A DNA stretch of 64,000 nt, taken from Rahnella laticis. Its GTDB lineage: Bacteria; Pseudomonadota; Gammaproteobacteria; Enterobacterales; Enterobacteriaceae. Below are positions 1-9,366 of the stretch, one piece after another. Both the position numbers and the translations under genes were made by a program. Where the stretch lies: NCBI RefSeq assembly GCF_015644585.1, contig NZ_JADOBI010000003.1:496001-560000 (forward strand), read 5' to 3'. The notes under the pieces were generated by a model. It saw only the letters and a list, made by a program, of their open reading frames with translations, was not told where the DNA came from and ran no database searches. Numbering within the stretch: position 1 is the stretch's first letter; each line of letters opens with the position of its first letter.

Positions 1-1143
1 TGCTGGCAGGGGGATGACGTCGCGGGTTTTGAAAATCCGGAAGGCGGGCTGACCGGCGGTATTCAGGCGACCGGTAATTACCCGGGCAAAGCGCGGAATG
101 CACAACAGCTGCGCGCGGATTTAGAACTGGCGATTTCAATGATCCCCGGCCCTAATCGTCTGAATCTGCATGCTATTTATCTGGAATCCGATAATCCGGT
201 TCCGCGCAATGAAATCGAACCGAAGCATTTCACTGGCTGGGTCGACTGGGCGAAGAAAAACAAACTGGGTCTGGACTTCAACCCGTCCTGTTTCTCGCAT
301 CCGATGAGCGCGGACGGCTTCACGCTCTCCAGCGCTAACCCGGAAATCCGTCAGTTCTGGATTGAGCATTGTCAGGCCAGCCGCCGCGTTTCCGCTTCCT
401 TTGGCCGCGCGCTGGGTACGCCTTCCGTCATGAATATCTGGGTTCCGGACGGCATGAAAGATGTCACCGTGGATCGTCTGGCACCGCGCCAACGCCTGAT
501 GAGCGCGCTCGACGAAGTGATTGCCGAGAAGTTTGATATCACCGAACACATCGACGCCGTCGAAAGCAAACTGTTCGGCATCGGCTCTGAAAGCTACACC
601 GTCGGATCCAACGAATTCTATCTGGGCTACGCCGCCAGCCGCGGCACCGCGCTGTGCCTCGATGCCGGGCATTTCCACCCGACCGAAGTGATCTCCGACA
701 AAATCTCGGCCGCCATGTTGTATGTGCCGCGCCTGCTGCTGCACGTCAGTCGTCCGGTGCGCTGGGACAGCGACCACGTCGTGCTGCTGGACGATGAAAC
801 ACAGGCTATCGCCAGCGAAATCGTGCGCCATAACCTGTTCAACCGCGTGCATATCGGGCTGGATTTCTTCGACGCCTCCATCAACCGCATCGCCGCCTGG
901 GTCATCGGCACGCGCAACATGAAAAAAGCCTTGCTGAAAGCGCTGCTGGAACCGACCGACTTGCTGAAAAAACTGGAAGTCGAAGGCGATTACACCGCCC
1001 GCCTGGCCCTGCTGGAAGAACAAAAATCGCTGCCGTGGCAGGCCGTCTGGGACATGTTTTGCCAGCGCCACGACGTACCGGTCGGCGGTCAGTGGCTGGA
1101 TACCGTTCGTCATTACGAAACCAGCGTGCTGGCAAAACGCTGA
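1..1143 (+). CDS. rhaA: L-rhamnose isomerase, 5' end outside the window
   Basis: The frame is open from base 1 with no start codon in the window, so the gene is cut by the window edge; the first ATG at 139 is internal. The visible 380 codons match the C-terminal nine-tenths of RhaA, beginning with the C-W-Q-G-D-D-V and G-F-E-N-P-E-G stretches and the I-Q-A-T-G-N-Y-P-G segment typical of the family. RhaA isomerises L-rhamnose to L-rhamnulose in the cytoplasm, with divalent metal. The next gene, rhaD, starts 54 bases downstream, as expected for a rhaBAD operon; rhaB should lie upstream of the window. Confidence 0.97.
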   Translation, partial: CWQGDDVAGFENPEGGLTGGIQATGNYPGKARNAQQLRADLELAISMIPGPNRLNLHAIYLESDNPVPRNEIEPKHFTGWVDWAKKNKLGLDFNPSCFSHPMSADGFTLSSANPEIRQFWIEHCQASRRVSASFGRALGTPSVMNIWVPDGMKDVTVDRLAPRQRLMSALDEVIAEKFDITEHIDAVESKLFGIGSESYTVGSNEFYLGYAASRGTALCLDAGHFHPTEVISDKISAAMLYVPRLLLHVSRPVRWDSDHVVLLDDETQAIASEIVRHNLFNRVHIGLDFFDASINRIAAWVIGTRNMKKALLKALLEPTDLLKKLEVEGDYTARLALLEEQKSLPWQAVWDMFCQRHDVPVGGQWLDTVRHYETSVLAKR

Positions 1144-1197
1144 TTACCGAAGAATTTATGGCTTAAAAGCATTCACCCTATTCGCAGGAAAGAACTG

Positions 1198-2022
1198 ATG
1201 AAAACATTATTTAGCGCGTGGTTTGTACAGGGCATGGTCAAAGCGACCACCGATATGTGGCTGAAAGGCTGGGACGAGCGCAACGGCGGCAACGTCAGTA
1301 TGCGTCTGCTGCCGGAAGACGTGGCACCGTACAAAAATGATTTTTACGCCCAGCCGCGTCAGGTTGAACTGACCCAGCATGCGCCGGATCTGGCTAACGA
1401 ATATTTCATTGTGACCGGCTCCGGCAAATTCTTCCGCAACGTGCAGCTCGCCCCTGCCGAAGCGCTGACCGTGATCCAGCTCGATGACAAAGGCACCAGC
1501 TACAAAATCCTCTGGGGCCTGACCGCGGGCGGCCTGCCGACGTCTGAACTGGCGTCGCACCTGCAATCTCACGCCGTGCGTAAACGCGTCACTCACGGGC
1601 AGGACCGCGTGATCATGCACTGTCACGCCACTAACCTGATTGCGCTGACTTACGTGCTCGAACCCGACAGCGCGAAAATCACCCGCAAGCTGTGGGAATG
1701 CAGCACTGAATGTCTGGTGGTCTTCCCCGACGGCGTGGGCATTGTGCCGTGGATGGTGCCGGGCACCGACGGCATCGGCGCAGCCACTTCCGACCGTATG
1801 CAGCATCACAGTCTGGTGCTGTGGGCCTTCCACGGGATCTTCGGCTGCGGCCCGACACTTGATGACGCCTTTGGTCTGATCGACACCGCTGAAAAATCAG
1901 CGGAAATACTGGTGAAAGTGATTTCGATGGGTGGCATGAAACAGACGATCCAAACCGACGAGCTGATTGCGCTGGCTAAACGCTTTGACGTCACACCTTT
2001 TGAGGCCGCTTTAAAAGCCTGA
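1198..2022 (+). CDS. rhaD: Rhamnulose-1-phosphate aldolase
   Basis: The 274-residue product is a class II aldolase of the RhaD/FucA/AraD family and has the normal RhaD length. It cleaves L-rhamnulose 1-phosphate to dihydroxyacetone phosphate and L-lactaldehyde. The N-terminal W-x-E-R-N-G-G-N-V-S motif, the V-T-G-S-G phosphate-binding segment and the metal-binding H-C-H-A-T (about residues 141-145) are all present. A purine-rich AGGAAAG lies just upstream of the ATG. The gene follows rhaA on the same strand and precedes the lactaldehyde reductase that consumes its second product. Confidence 0.96.
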   Translation: MKTLFSAWFVQGMVKATTDMWLKGWDERNGGNVSMRLLPEDVAPYKNDFYAQPRQVELTQHAPDLANEYFIVTGSGKFFRNVQLAPAEALTVIQLDDKGTSYKILWGLTAGGLPTSELASHLQSHAVRKRVTHGQDRVIMHCHATNLIALTYVLEPDSAKITRKLWECSTECLVVFPDGVGIVPWMVPGTDGIGAATSDRMQHHSLVLWAFHGIFGCGPTLDDAFGLIDTAEKSAEILVKVISMGGMKQTIQTDELIALAKRFDVTPFEAALKA

Positions 2023-2158
2023 ACCGGCCATTAAGGCTCCGGCTTATTAAAAACCCGGCACAGGAACGACGGAATGTTTCCTGTCGCCGGGACCGGCGCA
2101 GATCAGGAGCCGCGCGGTCAGAGCATTGATTCTTAATAAAATAGAAGAGGGATTTTAT

Positions 2159-3307
2159 ATGAGCTTTATGTTGGCATTACCTAAAATCAGCCTCCACGGC
2201 CATGGCGCGATCAGCGATATGGTTGCGATGCTGGCGACAAAACAACCGGGCAAAGCGCTGATCGTCACCGACGTTCAGCTGGTCGAGTTAGGTCTGCTCG
2301 ATGGCCTGTTCTCCGCACTGAAAACCGCCGGACTGCCGTATGCGTTATACGGCGGCGTGGTGCCTAATCCGACTTCCGCACACGTAGACGAAGGTTTCCG
2401 TCAGTATCAGGAAAATCATTGCGATTACCTGATTGGTTTCGGCGGCGGCAGCCCGATTGATACCGCAAAAGGCATCAAAATCCTGACAGCCAATCCGGGG
2501 CCGGTGACGATTTATTCCGGCGTCGGCAAAGTAACGAAACCGGGCGTATTTCTGGTGGCGGTCAACACCACGGCCGGTACCGCTGCGGAACTGACCAGTA
2601 ATGCGGTGATCATCGACAGCCAGCGTCAGGTGAAAGAAGTCATTATCGATGCAAATCTGATCCCGGATATCGCGGTGGACGATCCGTCGATTATGCTGAA
2701 GATCCCCGCAGACGTGACTGCGGCCACCGGTATGGACGCCCTGACGCACGCCATCGAAGCCTATGTTTCTGTCGGTGCGCATCCGTTGACCGATCCGACG
2801 GCGCTGGCGGCGATCTCAACCATCACCCGATGGCTGCCAGAAGCGGTGGATCATGGCGATAATATTGAAGCGCGCGAGAAAATGGCGCAGGGACAATATC
2901 TGGCCGGGATGGCGTTTAACAGCGCCGGGCTGGGATTAGTGCATGCGCTGGCGCATCAGCCGGGCGCGACGCACAATCTGCCGCACGGCGTCTGTAATGC
3001 CATTCTGCTGCCGGTCGTGGAAGAATTTAACCGTGCTTCCGCCCCGCACCGTTTTGCCGATATCGCACGCGCCATGGGCGTGAATACGCAGGGCATCAGC
3101 GAAACGCAGGCCAGCATTGCGGCGATTAAAGCGATCCGGGATTTGTCAGCGAGAGTGGGAATTCCATCAGGATTCAGAGCATTAGGCATAGTCGAAGCCG
3201 ACATAGAAGGCTGGCTCGACAAAGCCCTGGCTGACCCCTGCGCGCCGTGCAACCCGGGAACCGCAACGAGCGAAGAAGTGCGCGAGCTTTACATGAAAGC
3301 GATGTGA
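2159..3307 (+). CDS. fucO: Lactaldehyde reductase (1,2-propanediol oxidoreductase), iron-dependent alcohol dehydrogenase
   Basis: This 382-residue group III (iron-containing) alcohol dehydrogenase has the length and motifs of FucO: the nucleotide-binding G-G-G-S-P-I-D-T-A-K, the G-M-D-A-L-T-H-A-I-E-A signature and H-x3-H/H metal positions in H-A-L-A-H-Q-P-G-A-T-H-N-L-P-H-G. It reduces L-lactaldehyde from RhaD (or fuculose-phosphate aldolase) to L-1,2-propanediol with NADH. The start is placed at the ATG at 2159, which has AAGAGGG nearby; an upstream TTG at 2126 would add 11 residues without family support. It sits between rhaD and rhaM, so it probably serves rhamnose fermentation. The symbol is by homology; no other fuc gene is visible. 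Confidence 0.9.
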   Translation: MSFMLALPKISLHGHGAISDMVAMLATKQPGKALIVTDVQLVELGLLDGLFSALKTAGLPYALYGGVVPNPTSAHVDEGFRQYQENHCDYLIGFGGGSPIDTAKGIKILTANPGPVTIYSGVGKVTKPGVFLVAVNTTAGTAAELTSNAVIIDSQRQVKEVIIDANLIPDIAVDDPSIMLKIPADVTAATGMDALTHAIEAYVSVGAHPLTDPTALAAISTITRWLPEAVDHGDNIEAREKMAQGQYLAGMAFNSAGLGLVHALAHQPGATHNLPHGVCNAILLPVVEEFNRASAPHRFADIARAMGVNTQGISETQASIAAIKAIRDLSARVGIPSGFRALGIVEADIEGWLDKALADPCAPCNPGTATSEEVRELYMKAM

Positions 3308-3364
3308 CTTCTTTTCTCCTTCCCCTTCGCAGGGGAGGGAGAAAACCAAACCAGGAGAATTCGA

Positions 3365-3679
3365 ATGATCCTTAAATCCTTCGTTATGCAGGTCAACCCG
3401 AATGCGCATGCGGAATATCAGCGGCGGCATACGCCGATCTGGCCGGAACTGGCGGAGACCCTGAAAGCGCACGGCGCGCACCACTACAGCATTTTTCTCG
3501 ATGAAAAACGTAACCTGCTGTTCGGGTATGTGGAGATTGAATCAGAAGAAAGATGGAACGCCGTGGCGAAGACGGAAATCTGCCAGCAATGGTGGAAGCA
3601 TATGGCAGACGTGATGCCTGCCAATGCCGATAACAGCCCGATCAGCAGCGATCTTAAGCCGGTCTTTTACCTCGATTAA
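3365..3679 (+). CDS. rhaM: L-rhamnose mutarotase
   Basis: The 104-residue protein has the RhaM signature: an N-terminal conserved His in the H-A-E-Y-Q-R-R-H segment, the W-P-E-L family stretch, the H-Y-S-I-F-L-D strand and the C-terminal Q-Q-W-W-K-x-M-A-D-V-M motif. It interconverts the alpha and beta anomers of L-rhamnose ahead of RhaA. AGGAGA lies 7-8 bases upstream of the ATG. The 3' end overlaps the end of the convergent ygiQ by 26 bases, so the last codons of both genes are read from the same DNA. Confidence 0.95.
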   Translation: MILKSFVMQVNPNAHAEYQRRHTPIWPELAETLKAHGAHHYSIFLDEKRNLLFGYVEIESEERWNAVAKTEICQQWWKHMADVMPANADNSPISSDLKPVFYLD

Positions 3680-5912
3680 CCCGTTGTTCCCCGCTTTTTT
3701 CCTGCGCGGCAGACTGACCGTTTTTCCCCTGAGCCGGTCTGGCCGCCGCCGGTTTTTTCCCTGCACGGAACTCGGTGGATTTGCCTTTTCCGCTCGCCGG
3801 ATTTTGCGCTTTGGATCCGGTGAAACGCGTCGCGGCCGGTTTGTCTTTCCCGGAACGTGATGGCGTAAATTTCGGATCAAAGCCGTCCGGAGGCACCAGG
3901 CAATCCGGGCGGATGCCGATCAGGCGGCGCAACCCCATCGCCGTCAGCGCTTCGCGGATCACCGGCCAGTTCACCGGATCGTGATAACGCAGCAACGCTT
4001 TATGCAAGCGACGCTGACGATCGCCTTTCGGCACCACCACGTCCTCACTTTTATAATCCACTTTGCCGAGCGGATTTTTACCGCTGTAATACATGGTGGT
4101 CGCGCTGGCGAGCGGTGACGGATAGAAGTTCTGCACCTGATCCAGCCGGAAGCGGTTCTTCTTCAGCCACAGCGCCAGATTGATCATATCTTCCGTGCGT
4201 GTACCCGGATGGGCGGAGATGAAATACGGGATCAGATACTGCTCTTTTCCGGCCTGTTTGGAATAGCTGTCGAACAGCTCCTTGAACCGGTAATAGCTGC
4301 CCATTCCCGGTTTCATCATTTTCGACAGCGGCCCGGTTTCGGTGTGCTCCGGCGCAATTTTCAGATAACCGCCGACGTGATGTTCGGCCAGCTCCTTGAT
4401 ATAACGCGGATCTTCCACCGCCAGATCGTAACGCACGCCGGAGGCGATCAGGATTTTCTTGATGCCTTTCAGGCTGCGCGTGCGGCGGTAAAGATTGATG
4501 GTCGGCTCATGGTTGGTGTCCATGTGCGTACAGATTTCAGGATAAACGCAGGACGCGCGGCGGCAGCTTTGTTCCGCTTTTGGCGACTGGCAGCGCAGCA
4601 TATACATGTTTGCCGTCGGGCCACCCAGATCGGAAATCACGCCGGTAAAGCCGGGCACGCTGTCGCGGATCTCTTCGATTTCACGCACGATCGACTCTTC
4701 CGAACGGCTCTGAATGATCCGCCCTTCATGTTCAGTGATCGAACAAAATGCGCAACCGCCGTAGCAACCACGCATGATGTTGATCGAAAAACGGATCATG
4801 TCATACGCCGGGATCGTGGATTTGCCGTAAGAAGGATGCGGCACGCGCTGGAACGGCAGGCCAAACACTTCATCCATTTCTTCCGTGGACAGCGGGATCG
4901 CCGGAGGATTAATCCACACATAGCGATCGCCGTGTTTTTGCATCAGCGCCCGCGCACAGCCCGGATTGGTTTCGTGGTGCAAAATACGCGAGGTGTGGGC
5001 GTACAGCACTTTATCGCCCTTCACTTTTTCGAACGACGGCAGCAGAACGTAGGTTTTCTCCCACGGCTTCGGCTTTGGCGCACGAACGGTAACCGGCTGC
5101 GGCGCATCCGGCGCAGGAAGTTCCCCTTCGGAGCAGGGCAAATCCTCGCCATACGGGTTCATGATCGGCTCAATTTTGCCGGGCTTATCGAGCCGCGTGG
5201 AATCGACCCCGCTCCAGCCAGTCAGCGCTGTTTTGCGCATCACGGCGGTATTTCGTACGTCGTGAATATCTGCAATCGACTCGCCCGCCGCCAGCCGGTG
5301 CGCCACTTCCACCAGAGGGCGCTCGCCGTTGCCGTAAATCAACATGTCAGCTTTGGAATCCACCAGCACCGAACGCCGCACGGTATCGGACCAGTAATCG
5401 TAATGCGCGATACGCCGCAAACTGGCTTCAATGCCGCCAAGTAAAACCGGCACATCGCTGTAGGCTTCTTTGCAGCGCTGCGTGTAAACCAGCGTCGCGC
5501 GATCGGGGCGTTTGCCGCCGACATTGCCCGGCGTGTACGCATCGTCATGGCGCAATTTCCGGTCAGCGGTGTAACGGTTGATCATCGAATCCATATTTCC
5601 GGCGGTCACGCCGTAAAACAGATTCGGCTTCCCGAGCCGCATAAAATCGTCTTTATTGGTCCAGTCCGGCTGCGCGATGATCCCCACGCGGAACCCCTGC
5701 GCTTCCAGCATGCGGCCGATGATCGCCATCCCGAAACTCGGGTGATCAACATACGCATCGCCGGTCACCACGATCACATCGCAACTGTCCCAGCCAAGTT
5801 CATCCATTTCCGCCCGGGTCATCGGGAAAAACGGCGCTGTGCCGTAACATTCGGCCCAGTAGCGAGGGTAAGAAAACAATGTGCGATCGGGTTGGATCAG
5901 ACTGATTGGCAT
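3654..5912 (-). CDS. ygiQ: YgiQ family radical SAM protein
   Basis: The product (752 residues from the ATG at 5912) closely follows enterobacterial YgiQ across its length: an N-terminal UPF0313 domain beginning P-I-S-L-I-Q-P-D-R, then the radical SAM cysteines C-Y-G-G-C-A-F-C near residue 380, and a second cysteine-rich stretch around [12 protein letters not shown]. The specific reaction is not established. The last 90 or so residues are a lysine/arginine/glycine-rich low-complexity tail. An in-frame TTG at 5936 could add eight residues, but family alignment favours 5912. The gene is convergent with rhaM and overlaps it by 26 bases. Confidence 0.93.
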   Translation of the reverse strand: MPISLIQPDRTLFSYPRYWAECYGTAPFFPMTRAEMDELGWDSCDVIVVTGDAYVDHPSFGMAIIGRMLEAQGFRVGIIAQPDWTNKDDFMRLGKPNLFYGVTAGNMDSMINRYTADRKLRHDDAYTPGNVGGKRPDRATLVYTQRCKEAYSDVPVLLGGIEASLRRIAHYDYWSDTVRRSVLVDSKADMLIYGNGERPLVEVAHRLAAGESIADIHDVRNTAVMRKTALTGWSGVDSTRLDKPGKIEPIMNPYGEDLPCSEGELPAPDAPQPVTVRAPKPKPWEKTYVLLPSFEKVKGDKVLYAHTSRILHHETNPGCARALMQKHGDRYVWINPPAIPLSTEEMDEVFGLPFQRVPHPSYGKSTIPAYDMIRFSINIMRGCYGGCAFCSITEHEGRIIQSRSEESIVREIEEIRDSVPGFTGVISDLGGPTANMYMLRCQSPKAEQSCRRASCVYPEICTHMDTNHEPTINLYRRTRSLKGIKKILIASGVRYDLAVEDPRYIKELAEHHVGGYLKIAPEHTETGPLSKMMKPGMGSYYRFKELFDSYSKQAGKEQYLIPYFISAHPGTRTEDMINLALWLKKNRFRLDQVQNFYPSPLASATTMYYSGKNPLGKVDYKSEDVVVPKGDRQRRLHKALLRYHDPVNWPVIREALTAMGLRRLIGIRPDCLVPPDGFDPKFTPSRSGKDKPAATRFTGSKAQNPASGKGKSTEFRAGKKPAAARPAQGKNGQSAAQEKSGEQRVNRGKRPA

Positions 5913-6026
5913 AGGAGGTTCTTCGTTCGACGGCAAATAATTGGCCGCAAATTATACGGGGGCTACAATTTCGGCGGGCGGGCAAATCACTCAGATTTGA
6001 TTTAGATCAGTTTTTGTTTTGAGTGT

Positions 6027-6064
6027 AAAAAAGGCCTGCCGGTTTCCCCGCAAGCCTTTTGTTT
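6027..6064 (-). terminator. Intrinsic terminator downstream of the dihydroxyacetone kinase gene
   Basis: On the minus strand an A-rich run is followed by AAGGCTTGC, a short loop, GCAGGCCTT and a T-run. It lies 28 bases after the stop codon of the kinase gene and ahead of ygiQ, so it separates the two minus-strand transcription units. Confidence 0.75.
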
Positions 6065-6091
6065 TTAGGACTTCTCAACGCAATGACAACG

Positions 6092-7744
6092 TTATTTCTT
6101 CGCCAGTGCCTCGAACACTTTTTCGACAGCGACCGCGCCCGGATCTTTCACGCCTTTCAGGCTGTTGCTGCTGAGATATGAAGAACGACCGGCGTTGGCT
6201 TTCTTCATGCTGGCGGTATCTTTTGCGCCTTTGGCTGCAGCTTTGGCGGCGCCCTTCAGCGCCTCTTTTTTGCCTAATGCTTCCAGCGCAGGTTGCAGCG
6301 CGTCGATCATGGTGCGATCGCCGAGATCGGCGCCGCCATAATGTTTCATCCGCTCCAGGCCAAACAGCAGCGCTTTCGGCAACTTCTCGCCTTCAGCCAC
6401 TTTTTTGCCCGCCGCCGTGAAGAAGATCGACATCAGTACACCGCTGGATCCGCCCATCACGACGGCCAGACGATCGCCGACGACGCCGAGAAGATCGGCC
6501 ACATTGTTCAGCGGCAGTTTTTTGCCTTTGTTCTGTTTCTGAATATCCCGCGCACCGCTGGCAAACGTCGAACCGGTATCACCGTCGCCTACTTTAGCAT
6601 CCAGCTTGTTCAGTTCATCTTCGAGGTCAGAAAGCGTCTGCGTAATGGTTTCGACAATTTTGCCGACCGCGGCGTTAGACGAGGCTTTCGCGACTTTCTT
6701 CTCGCTGATCTTCTTACCTTTTTGGGTCGCCAGTTTTTCCAGTTTCACGAGCGGCTGCCAGCCGGACGCTTCAACCTCTGCCAGCAATGCTTCTTCGATG
6801 CCGCCTTTCAGCGCAATCACCGAGAGCGAGAAACCTTTCATATCCAGCGCGCTGACCAGCGACGCCGGGCCAATCAGATAACGGATTGAACCGCCGAGCG
6901 CGGAATGCACCAGCTCTTTGGTCAGCTGATTCATCTCCAGCGGCGAAACGCCACCGAGGTTATTGACCAGCACCGCCAGTTTGTCGCTTTTCTTCACATG
7001 TTCCTGAAGCTTTCCGACCAGCGTATCAATCACTTTTTTGCTGTTCTGGGTTTTCATGGTCGACACGCCCGGCTCGCCGTGAATGCCCAAACCCAGCTCA
7101 ACGTGGCCGGACTCGATGCGCTGTTCTTCTTCATCTTCCCCGCCGCCGGGCAGGTTACAACCGGCTGCCGCCACGCCGATACTGGCCGTCGCATCGATAG
7201 CCTGTTGGGCAATCTTGGTCACTTCTTTCAGGGATTTGCCCTGCTCGGCCGCATAACCGGCAATCTTGTGGACCAGCGCCGTGCCCGCGATGCCGCGCGG
7301 CTGTTTGTTATCCGGCAGGGAAATGTCATCAGACACCATCACCAGTTCGACGTTGTATCCCATGCCTTTGGCTTTTTCTGCCGCCAGGCCAAAGTTGAGA
7401 CGGTCGCCGGTGTAGTTTTTGACGATCAGCAGGCAGCCCGATTTCCCGGTCACCGCAACAATGGCGTTAAGCACCGCATCAACGCTCGGGGAAGCAAACA
7501 CTTCGCCGCACACCGCCGCCGTCAGCATCCCTTTACCGACAAAACCGACGTGCGCAGGTTCATGTCCGGAACCGCCGCCGGAAATCAGCGCGACTTTTTT
7601 CTTATCCCAGTCGCGGCGCACAACGACGCGGATTGCCGGATCCACGTCCAGCTTCGCCAGATTTTTGTAGGGAGAGGTCAGGATCACCCCTTCGATCACA
7701 TCGTTAATCAGGGTCTTGCGGTCATTCATAAAAAATTTAGACAT
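6092..7744 (-). CDS. dhaK: ATP-dependent dihydroxyacetone kinase, DhaK-DhaL fusion
   Basis: This 550-residue single-chain kinase has an N-terminal DhaK domain (about 1-330) with the G-G-G-S-G-H-E-P loop and the G-I-H-G-E-P-G-V-S segment carrying the substrate-binding histidine. A C-terminal DhaL domain (about 365-550) has D-A-K-V-G-D-G-D-T-G, the Mg-ATP aspartates. This architecture and length match the ATP-using enzymes of the Citrobacter freundii type rather than the PTS-dependent split DhaK/L/M system. It phosphorylates dihydroxyacetone to DHAP in the cytosol. AAAAGG precedes the ATG. It appears monocistronic, with a terminator at each side and no glycerol dehydrogenase gene beside it. Confidence 0.93.
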   Translation of the reverse strand: MSKFFMNDRKTLINDVIEGVILTSPYKNLAKLDVDPAIRVVVRRDWDKKKVALISGGGSGHEPAHVGFVGKGMLTAAVCGEVFASPSVDAVLNAIVAVTGKSGCLLIVKNYTGDRLNFGLAAEKAKGMGYNVELVMVSDDISLPDNKQPRGIAGTALVHKIAGYAAEQGKSLKEVTKIAQQAIDATASIGVAAAGCNLPGGGEDEEEQRIESGHVELGLGIHGEPGVSTMKTQNSKKVIDTLVGKLQEHVKKSDKLAVLVNNLGGVSPLEMNQLTKELVHSALGGSIRYLIGPASLVSALDMKGFSLSVIALKGGIEEALLAEVEASGWQPLVKLEKLATQKGKKISEKKVAKASSNAAVGKIVETITQTLSDLEDELNKLDAKVGDGDTGSTFASGARDIQKQNKGKKLPLNNVADLLGVVGDRLAVVMGGSSGVLMSIFFTAAGKKVAEGEKLPKALLFGLERMKHYGGADLGDRTMIDALQPALEALGKKEALKGAAKAAAKGAKDTASMKKANAGRSSYLSSNSLKGVKDPGAVAVEKVFEALAKK

Positions 7745-7839
7745 GCAGAGCTTTTCCTTTTAACTGTTTTCCAGGTGTGTAGAGGTAATGAAAAAGTATA
7801 GATAACTCAAAACATAACACAGGGAAAATGCGCGAGGGG

Positions 7840-7870
7840 AGCGGGAAAGGCGGTTTCCCGCCTTTTCAGA
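7840..7870 (-). terminator. Intrinsic terminator after sdaB
   Basis: Minus strand: AAAAGGCGG, a GAAA-type loop, CCGCCTTT. It lies about 20 bases beyond the sdaB stop. The hairpin is perfect, but the T-tail on the minus strand is short. Confidence 0.6.
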
Positions 7871-7888
7871 AATGAGGTAAAAAGAGGA

Positions 7889-9256
7889 TTAATTACAGGC
7901 TAAAACTTTGATCGCCAGACCACCTGTTGAGGTTTCACGGTACTTCGAGTTCATGTCTTTGCCGGTTTCGTACATGGTTTCGATGACTTTATCGAGGCAA
8001 ACGCGCGGCTCGCTGGTGCGGCGAAGCGCCATACGCGAGGCGTTAACGGCTTTCACCGCTGAAATCGCATTTCGTTCAATGCACGGCACCTGAACCTGCC
8101 CGGCAAGCGGATCGCAGGTCAGCCCGAGATGGTGTTCCATCGCGATTTCTGCCGCCATAAAGACCTGCGCGGTGCTGCCACCCAGAAGCTCGGTCAGACC
8201 TGCCGCCGCCATGGAACAGGCCACGCCAACTTCACCCTGACAACCGACTTCAGCACCGGAAATCGACGCATTCATTTTGAACAGAATGCCGACGGCACCC
8301 GACGCGAGGAAGAAACGGCTGTAGGAATCGGGGCTGATCGGGCGGATAAACTGATCGTAGTACGTCAGAACCGCCGGAATAATCCCGCACGCGCCGTTAG
8401 TCGGCGCAGTCACCACGCGGCCACCTGCGGCATTTTCTTCATTCACCGCCATGGCGTACATGTTGATCCAGTCAACGACGCCCATCGGATCGACGTTATT
8501 TTTATCCTGCGTCACCAGAATGCGACGCAGAGCCGCCGCACGACGGTTGATTTTCATCGGACCAGGCAATAACCCTTCCGTATGAATACCGCGGGTGATC
8601 CCTTCGCTCATCACATTCCAGATGGCGGCAAAGTGATCGCTGATTTCGTTACGGGTATGCCCCGCCAGCTCGTTTTTCAGCATCAGCGCCGACAGCGACA
8701 GGCCGGTTTCCGTACAATGTTTTTGCAGATCGCTGGCCGAACGGAACGGGTACGGGCGCACGACCGGGTTTTCATCCTGCACGCCAAATTTGCTGGCTTC
8801 GACAATAAAACCGCCGCCAATAGAATAATAAGTCCGGGTATACAGCAGTTCATCACGATTAAAAGCACTGATGGACATGCCGTTTTCATGCAACGGCAAA
8901 TTGCTGGTGTGGAAATTCATGCCTGAACCGGCCGGGAAATCCACTTCTTTCGCCCCTTTGCCCAGCATCAGACGACCGGAAGTTTCCACCTGGTGTATAA
9001 AACCGGGGATCGCATCGATATCAACGTCATCCGGCATATTACCGGCCAGCCCCATAATGATAGCCAGATCAGTATGATGACCTTTACCGGTCAACGATAA
9101 CGATCCGTAAACATCCACAGAAACGCGGGTTGTCTGGTCAATATGGCCTGAAGAGATAAGTTCATCAGTGAATATTTTCCCGGCTTTCATCGGGCCGACA
9201 GTATGCGAACTGGAAGGACCAATACCAATTTTGAAAATATCGAAGACGCTGATCAC
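7889..9256 (-). CDS. sdaB: L-serine ammonia-lyase (L-serine deaminase II type), iron-sulfur
   Basis: The protein converts L-serine to pyruvate and ammonia using a 4Fe-4S cluster. The N-terminal beta domain carries G-P-S-S-S-H-T-V-G-P-M. The C-terminal alpha domain carries the cluster cysteines in G-C-Q-G-E-V-G-V-A-C-S, L-T-C-D-P and V-P-C-I-E-R-N, and the chain ends A-C-N with the penultimate cysteine seen in type 2 enzymes. The GTG at 9256 is chosen because GGAG lies 6 bases before it and it gives 455 residues beginning M-I-S-V-F-D, as in E. coli SdaB; an ATG at 9268 adds four residues. It is downstream of sdaC on the same strand. Confidence 0.94.
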   Translation of the reverse strand: MISVFDIFKIGIGPSSSHTVGPMKAGKIFTDELISSGHIDQTTRVSVDVYGSLSLTGKGHHTDLAIIMGLAGNMPDDVDIDAIPGFIHQVETSGRLMLGKGAKEVDFPAGSGMNFHTSNLPLHENGMSISAFNRDELLYTRTYYSIGGGFIVEASKFGVQDENPVVRPYPFRSASDLQKHCTETGLSLSALMLKNELAGHTRNEISDHFAAIWNVMSEGITRGIHTEGLLPGPMKINRRAAALRRILVTQDKNNVDPMGVVDWINMYAMAVNEENAAGGRVVTAPTNGACGIIPAVLTYYDQFIRPISPDSYSRFFLASGAVGILFKMNASISGAEVGCQGEVGVACSMAAAGLTELLGGSTAQVFMAAEIAMEHHLGLTCDPLAGQVQVPCIERNAISAVKAVNASRMALRRTSEPRVCLDKVIETMYETGKDMNSKYRETSTGGLAIKVLACN

Positions 9257-9321
9257 GGTAGACTCCATGTCTGAATAGGATTAAGGAATAAATAAAGATG
9301 ACGGTGGATAAAACAGAAGCA

Positions 9322-9345
9322 GTGAGCGGAATAAAATCCGCTCAC
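9322..9345 (-). promoter_or_regulatory. Perfect hairpin between sdaC and sdaB
   Basis: A 9-bp perfect inverted repeat (GTGAGCGGA / TCCGCTCAC around an ATAAAA loop) starts about 20 bases after the sdaC stop and lies 66 bases before the sdaB start. No T-run follows on the minus strand, so it looks more like an RNA-processing or partial attenuation element within the operon than a full terminator. The role is inferred from position. Confidence 0.55.
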
Positions 9346-9366
9346 CGGATATGACTGTTGAATGAA

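Noticed and set aside
4209-5444. 411-codon open frame on the plus strand
   Set aside because: Antisense shadow of ygiQ; no ribosome-binding site or recognisable domain.
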